Both the position numbers and the translations under genes were made by a program. From the NCBI GenBank assembly GCA_963855995.1, contig OY979716.1, forward strand, positions 123,690,237-123,754,236: a DNA stretch of 64,000 nt. The letters run 5' to 3'. Below the pieces are notes generated by a model. The model saw nothing but the letters and a program-made list of their open reading frames with translations. It did not search any database and was not told the origin of the DNA. Origin of the DNA: Muricea muricata (Eukaryota; Cnidaria; Anthozoa; Malacalcyonacea; Plexauridae). Below, piece by piece: positions 1 to 12,659 of the stretch (the first letter of the stretch is position 1; every line of letters begins with the position of its first letter).

Positions 1-128
1 AATTTTGCCATGCTAGTACTAAATATTTCAACAAGTTATTTTGTTTTGATGCGTAAAAGTAGGACTTCCTTGGTGAGCTGGACGGCTTACTTCAAACTTG
101 TGGGGGATGCCAACTATTGTATAAATAC

Positions 129-251
129 CTGTGCAGGTGTGGCCATCACCTTGGTAACCATTGTGACATTCACATACATATGAACCTGGGGTATTTGTAC
201 ATCTAGCATCTTTATGACAAACACCTTGTGTTTGGCAACACTCGTCGATGT
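129..251 (-). CDS. Calcium-binding EGF exon, most 3' exon seen of the PAN/EGF gene
   Basis: A 123 bp exon encodes one calcium-binding EGF module. It opens with the DIDEC-type calcium motif and carries six cysteines, with [10 protein letters not shown] and a GYQGDGHTC ending. The acceptor reads ttttttcatttttag just upstream and the donor is CAG|gtattt. Both borders are phase 1, the usual arrangement for shuffled EGF exons. Such modules sit in extracellular or secreted proteins and form rod-like tandem arrays stiffened by calcium. The exon follows the one ending at 1635 in transcript order. Downstream exons lie outside the window, so the C-terminus of the protein is unknown. The domain identity is seen directly; membership in one gene with the other four exons is inferred from strand, phase and domain order. 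Confidence 0.88.
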
Positions 252-642
252 CTAAAAATGAAAAAAAAAACATTCCAATGTTTGAATACAAATTTTAACA
301 TAAATAAGCTATGTGAAAAATGCGTTACGATTTCCATTCAATAGGTCGTTTTATACAACTTTTTCACACTCTTAAAAGCGCACCTTAGACTAAAATATAT
401 ATCGATATCTCAGTTGATATTGCCTCAAAATCTTATAGTAATATACAAAAAATTAGGTTAGTCGTTCTTGGATAAGACCTATTTTATTTAGTTGTGATAA
501 CTTTTTTCTGTTACAGTAACGAGTGGGTTAAGAGAACCAACCTGAAATAACCAAAAATACAAGAAACACTTCATATTGGCAAATTTAGCTGGTTCTTAAA
601 CAACTTTACTTTGCAATTTTACCTGAATTAGTTACTCTTTAA
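252..642. other. Intron, nothing recognised
   Basis: AT-rich intronic sequence between EGF exons. No reading frame, repeat or RNA gene is apparent to me here. Confidence 0.5.
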
Positions 643-1160
643 AGGGAAATGGCAACAAATTATTGTCTCATTTGAAAGAGACTCCAAAACAATATATAGA
701 AGTCTATTACAGAAATTTTATATCTGCCTTATTTAGTGAGATATTTTGGCTTGAAATCTTTAGTTGTCCGCCATCTTGGATATTTGTGGATATGCACGAT
801 ACGTCACAACTGGGATCACGCGATTTTTTTTTCTTACGACACAAAGGTTAATATGCTAGCAAAACCGCATGCATGTACGGCAAGTATTTCGGATTTCAGC
901 ACGGACTGAGAAGATTTCCAGCAATATTTGAGTGTTGGTAGGTATTTAGGAGGATTTTCGACAGGCTCATCCCTGTTGTGACGTCACCAAAACATTGTTA
1001 ATGAGGTGAAAAATTAATCTAAGATGGCGGACAGTCCGTTGATTTAGGTAAGAATATCTTCCAAAGTAAAACAGATATAAAAATTTTGTAGTAGACTTCT
1101 ATATATTGTTTTAGAGTCTCTTTCAAATGAGACAATAAAATTTTTTGTTGTCATTTCCCT
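643..1160. mobile_element. TTAA-flanked MITE (Kolobok/piggyBac-type target site)
   Basis: The ends are long imperfect inverted repeats. AGGGAAATGGCAACAA at the left matches, reversed, TTGTCATTTCCCT at the right. The similarity runs about 100 bp inward, including a shared piece around GAAAGAGACTC that reads on opposite strands at about 672 and 1120. The element is flanked on both sides by TTAA (639-642 and 1161-1164), the target duplication of Kolobok and piggyBac elements. There is no transposase; the short open frame at 663-851 is just TIR sequence. The interior also contains an inverted pair around GTCCGCCATCTTGG. It is a non-autonomous element; its superfamily rests on TTAA alone. Confidence 0.82.
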
Positions 1161-1289
1161 TTAAGACATAATTCGTGTTAGCATTGTCTTTCATCCACAT
1201 TGCACATGCATTTATTTTATCAAAACAACAACTGTTTTTGAATGGAAATAAGAACCGCGGGGCTCGCGATCAGTGTCGATTAATTTTTA

Positions 1290-1498
1290 CAGTGGCGGAT
1301 CTAGCGTAAGACAAAATAAATTACCACAGCTCATTCTAGGATATATTTACATTTTAAAATACCTTCAAAGCGACTTCATTGGTTAGATTATATTTTATTC
1401 TTTTGAAATTCATAACCTATGACATTGTTATAAAGTTATTTTGAATTTAAAATTGAGCTGCGATAATTTATTTTGACTTACCCTGGATCCGCCACTGA
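1290..1498. mobile_element. hAT-type MITE, copy 1
   Basis: A 209 bp element with TIRs starting CAGTGGCGGATC and a perfect 8 bp target duplication AATTTTTA (1282-1289 and 1499-1506), which is the hAT signature. A second copy lies at 37951-38153 in the opposite orientation and is similar over its whole length. There is no coding capacity. Confidence 0.92.
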
Positions 1499-1634
1499 AT
1501 TTTTAGTCGGCACACTATGCCGATTGATGATTAATCGGCATAGTTCTTAGCCAATCAGAAATGAGAGACAAAGAGAAATTATGTTTGGAGGAATTTTAAT
1601 TTATTTTTAAATAAGAGAGAGGGTTTTTGTCTAC

Positions 1635-1760
1635 CTGTGCAAATTTTCCCATCTCCAGTGTAGCCATTGTCGCACATGCAGTTGTATGAACCTGGAGTGT
1701 TGGTGCACGTCGCGTTGAAGTTACATTTATTAGTCCATTCCTCTGAACATTCATCAATAT
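1635..1760 (-). CDS. Calcium-binding EGF exon
   Basis: A 126 bp exon encodes a calcium-binding EGF module. It starts DIDEC, has a [15 protein letters not shown] core and ends GYTGDGKICTG. The acceptor is gcataaag|AT and the donor CAG|gtagac, with phase 1 on both sides. All six EGF cysteines and the aromatic/Gly positions are present, so the exon looks functional. It is transcribed after the exon at 17295-17170 and before the one at 251-129. The intron on its 5' side is about 15 kb and contains the DIRS/LINE insertions plus a decayed EGF exon copy near 14.7 kb. Confidence 0.9.
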
Positions 1761-2027
1761 CTTTATGCAAAATTAAAGAAAGTGAGTGATATTACAAAAA
1801 AATATTAAGAAAAAACATTACGTCAAACAAGTGAGCAGACTAAACTTTGAAGAAACTGACATAAGTTTGAGGTGTATGATGCGCTATTATATTCAGTCTT
1901 GCAAAAGTCGTAATTATTTGAACCAAATTATGATTACACAATATTTTGAGTCGCATTGTCCAAGAATGTATTTATTATTGCATTTTTCAATACAGGTGTA
2001 ATATATAGTATTTGCACGCATAATAAG

Positions 2028-2150
2028 TGTTGACAATAGCCAGACACCAATTATAAATGTTATTAAAATGTGCGCACGCACATAGGACACAATCGATCGA
2101 CACTAAACAACAAACAATTTTTTGGTGGAGTAGCAATCTATTTTGTTAAG
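2028..2150. repeat. Intronic repeat unit, copy A
   Basis: About 120 bp nearly identical to 14492-14650 (copy B), including TGTTGACAATAGCCAGACA, the GTGCGCACGCACATAG stretch and TAGCAATCTAT. A looser third copy lies at 16020-16170. Copy A breaks off where the DIRS element begins, and copy B continues into a decayed EGF exon. The unit may be part of an old intron-plus-exon duplication in the EGF gene, or a dispersed repeat. Confidence 0.75.
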
Positions 2151-2154
2151 GTAA

Positions 2155-2698
2155 ATGAATTTTCCTGCGGAAGTAGCAGGCTTGATGGCATGCAAATTCA
2201 TTCAGGAATTTGCTAATAGTACAAATACGTGGATCACCTCTGAATTAGCATCACGTGTAGCACACTACGCCTCAACACACAAGCTTGCTTTAAAAAAAAA
2301 TTTCCTCGTTGGAAATTTTTCTCATTTGCAGGCCGTCGATTTCCTAGTTCAGGCGACTTCTGTTTCCGGTGAGGCAAACGCGGGCACTGTGCCGAAAACT
2401 GCTTCAAATCCAATAACAACGCAGCCTCCCGACAAATCCTGCGCACTTCCATGTCAGAAAATTCAACCAGATGGGGCGACGCCCCCGGACAAGGTTTTAA
2501 ATGAGGATGTAGTTCTAGATGAAGACATCGAGCAGGTACGACACTGGGAACTGCTTAATGATTTGCAGCCCATGAACGCGCATGAATACGAAAGTCCTAG
2601 TTTGCCCCACGTGAAAGGCAGGTTAAAATCGCACATACAGTTTTGGATAGGCATCCAAACACCTGACTTCATCCTGGATTGCATTAGAGACGGCTATA
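2155..2698 (+). pseudogene. DIRS-type retrotransposon, Gag-like region and start of RT
   Basis: An open frame of 181 codons belongs to a DIRS-like tyrosine-recombinase retrotransposon. The first part is a weakly conserved Gag-like region. The end (VKGRLKSHIQFW, then a TPDFILDCIRDGY stretch) matches the conserved block just before DIRS reverse transcriptase. The frame is cut inside the GY motif by a plus-strand LINE (2699-9484). At 9485 the DIRS frame resumes in phase with the expected IPF residues, so the 6.8 kb between is an insertion into an already present DIRS copy. The frame after 2698 is LINE sequence. Assignment rests on motif recall and on the clean rejoining of the frame. Confidence 0.72.
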
Positions 2699-2717
2699 CA
2701 AGACGACTACAACTCCA

Positions 2718-3382
<665 letters not shown>

Positions 3383-3383
3383 G

Positions 3384-5697
3384 TTTATTCACAATTGATT
3401 ACAATACAAAGAATAAATACAATATTACTCATACACATATACAAACAAATACATGAAAAATTGTGAAAGGAGCTGGAAGAGGTTATCCCTTTCTAGTCCA
3501 CCTCCCAAACACTAAGCTAATAGTGAAATATAAACAATAATATCTATAAAAACTATACACAATATATAATATAATCAATAAATTTAGAAAACATGTTTCT
3601 TTAGATACTTCTTAAAAGTTCCTAAATTATCTGCTTCTGCAATCTCTTTTGGTAAATTGTTCCACAAGTTTATAATACGTATAAAAAAAGAGTATTTATA
3701 GCTATTTAATTTGGCAGATCTTGTTTTTAACTTAAAGCAATGGTTAGATCTTAATTGCCTAAATTTGTCAGCAAATATGAAAAATTCTTGAGGATCTAAA
3801 CCATTCAGCCTATTAATCGTCTTATAGCATTCACATAGAGATGAAAAAAGTCTTCTTTTTTCCAATGTTGGCCATTTTAATCGATTCAATCGTTCATCAT
3901 ATGGCATATCTTTAGCACCAATACCAAGTGCGAATCTTGAAGCATGCCGTCGTACTTTTTCTAGGATCTCAATGTCCTTCTTCAGATGAAGGGACCACAC
4001 TGGCGAACAATACTCAAGTATTGGCCTAACTAAGCTTTTATACAGTTTAGAAAATAAATCTGGACTCTTAGGCCCAACAATCCGTTTAATGAATCCAAGA
4101 AGACTATTAGCTTTATTTGCGCATTTAGTGGCTTGCAAGCTCCATGACAAGCTTGATGTAATATAAATGCCAAGATCTTTGAACTCAGATACTGTCTTAA
4201 GTGTGCTGCCACATAATTTGTATCCAGGAATTGATTTATCATTCCTTTTTGAGATTCGCATCACTTCACATTTTTTAGTGTTAAAGTCTAGTTGCCACTC
4301 AGTACTCCATTGCTCTAGAGAATACAAGTCTTGCTGTAATGCATACATATCTTCGTTGGTGTTTCGTAGTACTTTATACACTTTCATGTCATCAGCAAAT
4401 AATTTGCACTGTGATGTTAAGTTCCGTGTTATGTCGTTGATGTAAATAATAAATAAAACAGGGTCTAAAACCGTCCCCTGTGGTACCCCAGAGAGTACTG
4501 ATGTCCAGGATGAATGGTTCCCCCCCTACTATCACACGTTGATGGCGATTTGTCAAAAAGCTTCTCACCCATGATAATAGCGGGTCTCTAATTCCGTACG
4601 AATGGAGCTTTAATAACAGACGTTCGTGTGGGACCGAATCAAACGCCTTGGAAAAATCCAAGAACACAACATCCGTTGATAGAGCACTATTTCTATTGCT
4701 TGACCAATCATGAAAGACTGTTAGTAGTTGTGACAGACAAGACCTACCTTTCATAAAGCCAAATTGATCTGGAATAAATATATCCTTAGTTATCCAGAAA
4801 TCTACGAGATGTTGCCTTACGATTTTCTCACACACCTTACAGGGAATTGAAGTCAATGACACAGGACGATAATTATCGCGTTTGTTTTTTCATCCTTTTT
4901 GTGCAAGGGGATAATATCAGCTTCCTTCCAACTGTCCGGTATCTTGCCTGATGAAAATGACAAATTAAAGATCATACACAGTGATACGGCTAATGAATCT
5001 GCACAATTCTTTAAGATCAATGGGTGGATGCCGTCAGCACCTGGAGACTTGCGAGGATTTAATTCTTTGAGTAACTGCGCAACTTCATCAGTTGTACAGT
5101 GCAGAAAACTGAGGCTATCATCTGCAATGGCCTGGGCAAATGTTGGAATATTCTCGATGTTTTCACGCGTAAAGACTGATGCGAAGAATTTATTCATACA
5201 CTCAGAAATATCACCTTCATCAGTTAATGTGTTTTCATTGTCTAATTTAATAACTGTTAAGTCATTAGAACCTCCGCGTTTTGAGTTGACATAATTCCAA
5301 AAGAGTTTGTGTTCTTTCTTATCGTGCATATTATTTGCTAAATTCCTCAAGTAATCCCAACGGGCCTCATTCCATTTCCTTTTGAGCATGTTGTTTATGC
5401 TTTTATATTTCGACCATAAATTAGCATCATCTCCTGCTTTAGCTTTCTTATATAAACACTTCTTTTTTCTAGCAATTTTGATTATATCATCCGATATCCA
5501 AGGAGCACACCGATTTTTCTTCTTGTTTTTCTTAGGAATACACTGATCAACAGCAGTATTGTAAAGGTCAACCCACGAATTCCATACATCATTTATATCA
5601 TTTGAAATGAAAGCACAGTCCCAAGGGATATTATTAAATAGTTCATTTAAATCTGACCAGTCAGCCTTGTCAAAATTATAAAATTCTTTGGCTGATT
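3384..5697 (-). pseudogene. 5'-truncated CR1-like LINE (RT and C-terminus)
   Basis: Read on the minus strand from 5697, this copy holds the linker after the endonuclease, then the RT. Visible RT landmarks are NPRKSPGADGIHP, DQFGFMKGRSCLSQ, VFLDFSKAFDSVPHERLL and an intact LFADDMKVYK (YADD box) at about 4400. After these comes the C-terminal LEYCSPVW segment. Frameshifts near 4862 and 4400-4500 break it into pieces at 5389-4853, 4862-4392 and 4387-3584. The endonuclease is missing, the usual result of 5' truncation during target-primed reverse transcription. The TAA run at 3249-3382 is its tail. It lies inside ORF1 of the plus-strand LINE, so it is the younger insertion. Confidence 0.85.
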
Positions 5698-5699
5698 TT

Positions 5700-6367
5700 A
5701 AAAATATTCAACTAAGGCAAAACGACCTCGAAAAAATTATCAAAAGTCAAGAACAGGTTATTAATACTCCCAACAAAAATGCTTATTTTTTGAGTGAAAA
5801 TTTGAATCTCTTGAAAATTTAATGTTTAATGATCCGCAATTGTATGCCTCGCCTCACTCCGATGGAGCGTTTCCAACTGAAGCGGAACCAAGTGACAATG
5901 TAAGTGATATAAAGAACCAGTCAACCTTATTAGGCGCTGTTTCAAATGAAGAGAATTGCATTGAAAAACTAAGTGATGAAGTAATTTTAAATGACTCTGG
6001 AAACAATGCCCTTTCTCATGCACCGGTTAACAGAGCGAATCTTATTGATAAAGTTCCTCTATGTGTTAGCAAACAGCTTCCTGATTTGAATAACAATTCG
6101 GGCCTTTTGAACAGCGAAAACGTAAGCGGCGTGATTCAAAAATATGAAATTACATGTTGTAACGACCAGTCAGTTAATTCGATTATAAAGAATGTTGAAC
6201 AAATTACCAGCCAACGGGAAGACGAGTTGAATAGACATAGGAATGAAATTACAATGTTAAAATTACAACTGAAGAATAGCACAACAAATACAAGGAAAGC
6301 CGTTGCTCTTATTTGTCAAAAGGCTCTACTCCCTGCCCTTTTCTTATGCGTCGGGGCTGGTGTGTAA
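5700..6367 (+). pseudogene. LINE ORF1, C-terminal half
   Basis: Sequence after the inserted minus-strand LINE resumes ORF1 of the plus-strand LINE. The open part (5822-6367) is hydrophilic, rich in Asn, Ser and Asp, and has a predicted coiled-coil stretch near its end (REDELNRHRNEITMLKLQL). Coiled coils are usual in LINE ORF1 proteins, where they drive multimerisation. No enzymatic motif is visible. The frame is lost shortly before the zinc-finger region that starts at 6392. Confidence 0.6.
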
Positions 6368-6391
6368 AGGGCAATCGCTGCGATTTTTTGC

Positions 6392-7351
6392 ATGCAAAAT
6401 CACCTATTCCGGCCATCTTTTGGCGAACAAAAAAATAGAGTCCCATGCCCCTTCTTGAAAAGAAGAGGCTACTGTTTGAAAGAGAACGTTTGTGACTTTC
6501 ACATGATGATTCTCCTCCTAATGTACCCGTTTCCAGGCATAATTACTCGACCTCCCCTTTTTTTTCAACCACCGCAGCCCTATGAATTTAGGTCCTCAGG
6601 GAATGCAGAACAACCAGGGTCTGCCATATCTTCAGCCACCATGGGTGCCTCAGCCTTGGATGAAACCATTGATGAAAGTCCCAGTTTATCCATTTTCTTT
6701 CTACCTACTATATTACTGGCTAATGTTCGTTCTGTAATAAGCAAAGTTGACGAATTGAAGGTGGTAGCTGATATAAATGATGCTGATGTTATATGTCTGA
6801 CAGAGTGTTGGCTAAACCCTTGTGTCCCTGACTCAACGACATCTTTATCAAATTTCACACAATTTAGAAAGGATCGTACATTCTCCTCTGGAGGTGGCGT
6901 GTGCGCATACGTTAAAACGGAAGTTCATTGTAGACGACTAGAAAAATTTGAACACCCTTCTATTGAATCCATTTGGTTATTAATTAGACCTAAGCGTTTA
7001 CCGAGATCTATATCTACCATCCTGTTAGCAGTTATTTACCACACTACTTCTTCTGGTGCAAATGAGAACTCAGAACTTTACAATCATATTCAGCATAATA
7101 TGGATTGCTTTCCGTCCTTACATCCTGATACCCTCGTTATTGTCACAGGAGATTTTAACCCTGTTAGTACCGCTTTCGATGAGAAACACATTAAAAGACT
7201 TACTGGTTTATCTCAAATTATTAACGTCCCAACACGTAATAATGCCATCCTTGATTGGTGCCTTACAGACAACAAGAAAGCTGGTTTTGACGTAAGTCAA
7301 CTTCCCCCTATTGGCTCGAGTGATCACAATTCCATATTGATTAAGCCCTAA
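6392..7351 (+). pseudogene. LINE: CCCH-like motif followed by AP endonuclease
   Basis: The frame begins with a CCCH-like motif (CPFLKRRGYCLKENVCDFH, spacing C-x8-C-x5-C-x2-H, one residue short of the common C-x3-H end). A spacer follows, then an apurinic/apyrimidinic endonuclease-like domain. Its landmarks are LLANVRSVISK, DVICLTECWL, VIVTGDFNPV and IGSSDHNSI, covering the catalytic Glu, Asp-x-Asn and Ser-Asp-His blocks. A CCCH motif in or near ORF1 is an RNA-binding feature. Its fusion with the endonuclease in one frame probably reflects loss of the ORF1 stop or a frameshift. The domain then breaks at 7351. Confidence 0.75.
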
Positions 7352-9293
7352 GTTGATCGCCCAGAGAAGCCATGTCATAAGCGAGTATGTAAAAGAGATT
7401 TGAGAGATAGCAATATCAGGTACTTTGGACAATTTATGACATCTTTTAGCTGGACGGAGGTGTTTGAAATTACCGACCCCAACATGAAGTATCGACGATT
7501 TAATGAGATAACTTCTTCATTGATGAATTTTTATTTTCCAAATAAATCGACCAGTGTTAGAGTGTGTGACAAGCCATGAATGACGTCATCACTTAAGTCT
7601 TCCATTCGTAAACGTCAAAAATCGCTTCACAAATATGGGAGAAATTCACAGCCTTATAGATTCTGGTGGAACAAAGTTCAATGTGATGTTAAGGATGTTC
7701 GTGGCAAGTATTATATCAACTCAGTTAAAAGACTAAGATGTTCTAGCCCATCCAGATGGTGGAAAGAGGTGAAATCACTAGGTGGTCTTACACCTAGCCG
7801 AGAATCTTGGTTTTATCAACTTCTCTCGAACGAGAACCCAACTTGTGCAGACCTTGCCGAGGTTTATAATGACTATCTTGTTGAATCAACCTCACATTTT
7901 AAACCGCTTGTGGAATTGCAGAAAGACCCGGAGAAAGAAGTTCCTAATAATCTGCTTGTTAGTGCAAGGCAAGTGTTTTCTGAACTGCGACATCTTAAAA
8001 CCAATAAATCTCCTGGACCTGATTCCATCCCGAATAAGATCTTGAAAACCTTCGCTTTTGAGTTTGCTCCTGCTATTATAGACATTTATAATGCCTCAAT
8101 GCTACACGGTGTTTTTCCCGACCAGTTAAAGAAATCCTTTGTGGTTCCAATACCTAAGGTTACACCTCCTCAGTCCATCCAAGATGACCTTAGACCCATA
8201 TCTTTAACAACCCAAGTGTCCAAAGTGATGGAGGGATTTACGTTAAAATCTTTAATGTCTGATGTGGGCCATCAATTGGATCCGAAGCGGTTTGCTTTGC
8301 CAAAAAAGTCAACTACTCAGGCCCTTGTTTATCTTCTCCATGTGATCCATGCCAGTCTTGACCGTGGCCACTGCTCCGTAAGAACTTTTTTCGCTGATCT
8401 TAAAAAAGGGTTTGACCTCGTTGACCATAACGTTATCATCGATGAACTTATAAAACTTCAAGTGAATCCTGCTGTTATGAAGTGGATAAGATCTTTTCTC
8501 ACCTCTCGTGAACAGTGCGTGAAAATCGGATCATCTGCTTCCTCATGGAAACACGTCAATAAAGGTCTTCCTCAGGAGACCAAACTTGGTCCTCTCCTTT
8601 TTGCCGTATTGATCAATCCCCTTTTAAATGATTGGCATGGGCGAATCAAATTCGTTGATGATGCTGCTGCGGTAGAGATTGTTCCACGTTGTTCCCTTAG
8701 TTTGATGCCTATCCTTGTAAGTGAAATGTCGCAGTTTGCCTCAAATAGGGGAATGAAACTTAATTGAAAGAAAGGTAAAGAGATGTTAATATCCTTCCTC
8801 CAATACCGTCTCCCGTATGACAGTCCGATTTACATAGATGGCAAACAAGTGGAATCAGTATCATCCTTTAAACTGCTGGGCGTCATGTTAAACGACGACC
8901 TCTCCTGGGCTGACCACGTTGATTATGTAGTAAAAAAAGGCAAACTCTAGGCTCTATGCCTTGCGGCTGTTAAAAAAAGCCGGTTTAAATGTCAAAGATC
9001 TTGTTTCCATATACACTTCCTTCATTAGGACACGTATTGAGTACACCTCATCTGCATGGGCTGCACTCACAACGAATCAGTCAGATACCATCGAATCAAT
9101 CCAGAAAAGAGCACTGCGGATTATTTTTCCTGAACTATCATATCATGATGCCTTAGACTTGTTTTGTTTGGAAATGCTAATTACACGGAGGCATAACACT
9201 TGTAAACAGTTCGTGAATAATTTAAGATGTGTTAGCGGTTTAGATAACCCTCTTCGTGACATTGTTACAACGCATATAACTCCAGTTACTTAA
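7352..9293 (+). pseudogene. LINE reverse transcriptase and C-terminal region
   Basis: The linker and RT occupy 7580-8767, with landmarks SPGPDSIPNKIL, DDLRPISLTTQVSKVMEG, FFADLKKGFDLVDHNVII and LGPLLFAVLINPL. The YADD box reads IKFVDDAAAV. The C-terminal part continues in other frames to 9293 (IRTRIEYTSSAWA, then IQKRALRIIFP). Stops at 7349-7351, 7577-7579 and 8765-8767 and a shift before 8960 show the copy is dead. LINE RT acts at a nicked target to prime cDNA synthesis. The 3' untranslated region runs to about 9484, where DIRS sequence resumes. Confidence 0.82.
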
Positions 9294-9484
9294 TATAACC
9301 TTAGATTTGAACCAACATATTCAATAAGAATTAATACGGACCGGTTTAAAATTTTCGTTACTGTAAAATACATATAAATAGATTTTTTTAAATTACGTAG
9401 ATTTTATTTAGTCTACCATGTAATTCAGTTTTCAACTGCCAAAGCGGTCTTATTAAACAAATTCATTCATACATTCAATCATTC

Positions 9485-11240
9485 AAATACCATTCTTTTC
9501 CACGCCCGAGCCAGCCACCTTCAGCAACAATCGTTCGTCCCAAGCTCATACAGAGTTTGTCGCAGATGCTATCACCGAACTATTTTCTTTGGGTAAAATA
9601 CACCAAACATGCAAAGAACAATTACTAGTCATTAGTTCCCTCTCTGTATCTGTTCAACAAACGGGCAAAAAGCGCTTGATACTAGACTTGAAATACGTTA
9701 GTCAGCATGTGTACAAACAGCGGGTCAAATTTCACGATTGGCGTACAGCTATAAACTTTTTTGGGAAAGGAACCTATTTTACAACGTTTGATCTTAAAAC
9801 TGGGTATCACCACTTAGAAATATTGCAGGAACACCAAACCTTCCTTGGTTTTTGTTGGACCTACCCAGACGGAAACACGTGTTATTATATGTTTTCGGTC
9901 TTGCCTTTTGGGTTATCATCAGCCCCCCACATTTTTACTAAGTTACTGCGTCCGCTCATACGCCACTGGCGTAGTTTAGGCATACACTCCACTATTTTTC
10001 TCGATGATAACATCGACATGGAAAAATCGTTTGAAACATCTGCACGACACGCTCAGATTCTCCGAGCCGACGTTCCAGGTCTGGTCTTGTCGCGAATGAC
10101 GACAATTCAGTATGGGTTCCGACCCAAAACATCACTTGGCTCGGACTTACCTGGGACGGAAAAGACGGGACGTTGGCCATAGCTTTGCACCGGATAGAAA
10201 AACTGATTTCCGCATTAAATAGGGTACTTAAGAACACACACGTTTCCGCTAGAGTATTAGCCAGCGTTGTTGGCCAGATTATATCAACAGGGCCGGTGAC
10301 GGGAAACCAGCCCGGATCATGTCACGACATGGTCAGATGTCCATAGCCTCTGCATTCGAATGGGACACACCTTTCGAGATTGATCAATATTGTTTACATG
10401 CACGAGTTGAAATTCTGGCACACCAACGTACCAGCCATAAACTCTAGATCTTTCACTGAGTCTTTGGCCACAAATCAAACCATCTATTCAGACACCAGTG
10501 CAACGGCCTGTGGGGCGTTCATGGAGGGTACAACCCACGCAGCCCATAGAATGTTTTCGAGCTCTGAACAAAACACGAGACTTATCGAGAACTATTGGCA
10601 ATACATATTCAACTTATCGAGAACTATTGCCCTCCAGGCATTCCAACTTCTCTTAAAGAATTGTAATGTAAAACTGTTCACAGACAGCAAAATGGCAGGG
10701 CGAACTACCGAAGTAGGGAGTATGAAATTCGAATATCATCAATTAGCTATCGGTATTTTTTCTGCCTAGCTATTTACACACAAAACATCCATTTGGACTT
10801 AAAGTGGTTACCCAGAACCGCAAACGAGCAGGCGCACTATTTGAGTCGTCTTAAAGATTTCGATGATTGCGAGGTATCCTCCAGCACTTTCAGCAGATGG
10901 ACGTTTTACTAGGTCCACATACTCTAGATGCTTTTGCCAATTACAAAAATGCGAAAGTTCCTCGGTTTTTCTCTCGTTTCTGGAATCCCGGTACAGCCGG
11001 GGTGGACGCCTTCTACCAAGACTGGCCATAGGACGTCACGTGGGTTGTTCCCCCCATACCTCTCGTCCCAAGGGTGTTACAGTTTATGTTCCAAAATGCC
11101 TTCCAAGGCACATTAGTAGTCTTACATTGGCCTTCGGCGGCATATTGGCCATTACTATCTAACAATTTCGCTCACTTCATTACGAACGCTGTCGTGTTGA
11201 AAGGAAACATAGCGCTGAAGCAAGGGAAGAATTAACAGTC
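9485..11240 (+). pseudogene. DIRS-type retrotransposon RT and RNase H
   Basis: Continues the DIRS frame cut at 2698. RT blocks are RLILDLKYVS, FTTFDLKTGYHH, LPFGLSSAPHIFTKLLRPL and a divergent catalytic box FLDDNIDM. RNase H follows: SDTSATACGAF, and FTDSKMA near 10680. A block typical of DIRS elements comes next (FFSRFWNPGTAGVDAF, about 10970). Frames change near 10160, 10380 and 10860, so the copy is broken. I could not find the methyltransferase or tyrosine recombinase expected downstream in DIRS. The sequence after about 11280 is unrecognised up to the next LINE, suggesting an internal or 3' deletion. Confidence 0.75.
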
Positions 11241-11627
11241 CTTGCTCGGTTCTAAAAAATTGCAACGAAATATCTTGGCTTGCCGCGTTGATTTTAGACG
11301 TTTGAACAGCTCGTAGCCTGTACTAGTATGTAGACGAGCGGCCAAGAGTGTGGCAGTTTGAAATAAATTTATTATGACTTGCTTAGTATTCATGTTTTTC
11401 AGCTATTCTCATCACTGAATCACCGGGTGGTAATGGCGGGCCCTTGCCGGGGGGCGAAAGGTAACAATATAGATTCCTGCCGGACGGCAACAAGAATCGA
11501 AGTGTAAGAATTCATGCCGGATGGCAAAAGAGAATGATTACGTTTGCATAATGCACGTTTGAAGGCTAGTCATACGGCGCTCATTGACGTAATTAGAAAA
11601 GCGGGGCGTACCCGAATGCCTATAACT
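11241..11627. other. Unassigned, possibly DIRS 3' end
   Basis: Less AT-rich than its surroundings and containing two CCGG(A)NGGCAA-like words (about 11480 and 11517). It may be the non-coding 3' end of the DIRS element. No gene is seen. Confidence 0.35.
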
Positions 11628-12659
11628 ATGTATGTATGTATGTGTATGTACACTTTATTTAAATAGGGTACGTAATTACAGTATATCTGTATTCTCCCTT
11701 ACGGCCCTATATTTAACTAGTAGGTATACGCGTATATACAATAAAATAAATACAATAAACATAATAGAACTATACACCCTATTAGCTAAAATATAGTTAA
11801 AACTTTAAAATTATCACGAGAATAATTGTTCATCATACTAGCTAAGTGTTCCTTACCATCTTTACTCGAGCGAATAGAATCATCAAGATTATCCCAATGC
11901 CTTATTACATTATAAAAAAATGATCGTTTTAAGTTATTTGTTTTTGGAACAGGCAAATGATATTCAGGTTTTAAACGGGTACTATATCTATGTGAGTATT
12001 TAAAAGTCTCTAATTTGTTTATTAAGTATTCAGGAGCCAGTTTATTCCTAATTTTCTTAAATAAATGAAGACGGCTCGCCAGACAAAGTGTTTCAATAGA
12101 GTACTATTTCAGCTTTCTAAAGAGATCAAGTGGTCTTGAATCAAATGCATCATCCAACATTAATCGATCGGAACGATTTTGCAATTTGAAAATATCATCA
12201 AGAAGCCCAACACCAGTTTCCCCAGACATATAAACAATATTCCATTACTGGTTTAATGCTAGCGTTGAATAACATCAATCGATATTTTAACGGTAAATAC
12301 TTTTTTAATCGTTGAAGGACGCCAATTCTTTTTAACATTTTTTTCCTAAGCTCTTCAATTTGAATTTCCCAGGAAAGACTTGGATCAATATGAATACCCA
12401 GCAGACATTCTGAAGTTGATCGTTTAATCTGATCTTGACCAAGCCATAAATACAATGTACAATCATCCACGTGACTTAGTATTTGTCTTGTTCCCAGTAT
12501 CATATAGCTGGTCTTATCGTTATTGATCGCCATTGCATTTTCTTCAGTCCATTTCAAAGTTATATCGATGTCAGCTTGTAGTTTTTGTTGGATCGTGGAC
12601 AAATTTGGAGCACTCGTGTAAACAGTGGCATCATCCGCATTTAGTATACACGTAGCCAC
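11628..12659 (-). pseudogene. LINE RT 3' half, tail at the left
   Basis: Minus-strand LINE. The frame 12659-12198 starts at the catalytic box region (ILNADDATVYTS) and runs through WTEENAMAINNDKTSYMILG, LLGIHIDPSLSW and the ASIKPVMEYCLYVWG block typical of the RT C-terminus. Frame remnants continue to about 11850 and an ACATACATAC-type simple tail lies at 11628-11646. The upstream half of the same RT is at 13755-14035, so about 1.1 kb of unrelated sequence has been inserted just before the ADD box. A 5'-truncated dead copy. Confidence 0.8.
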
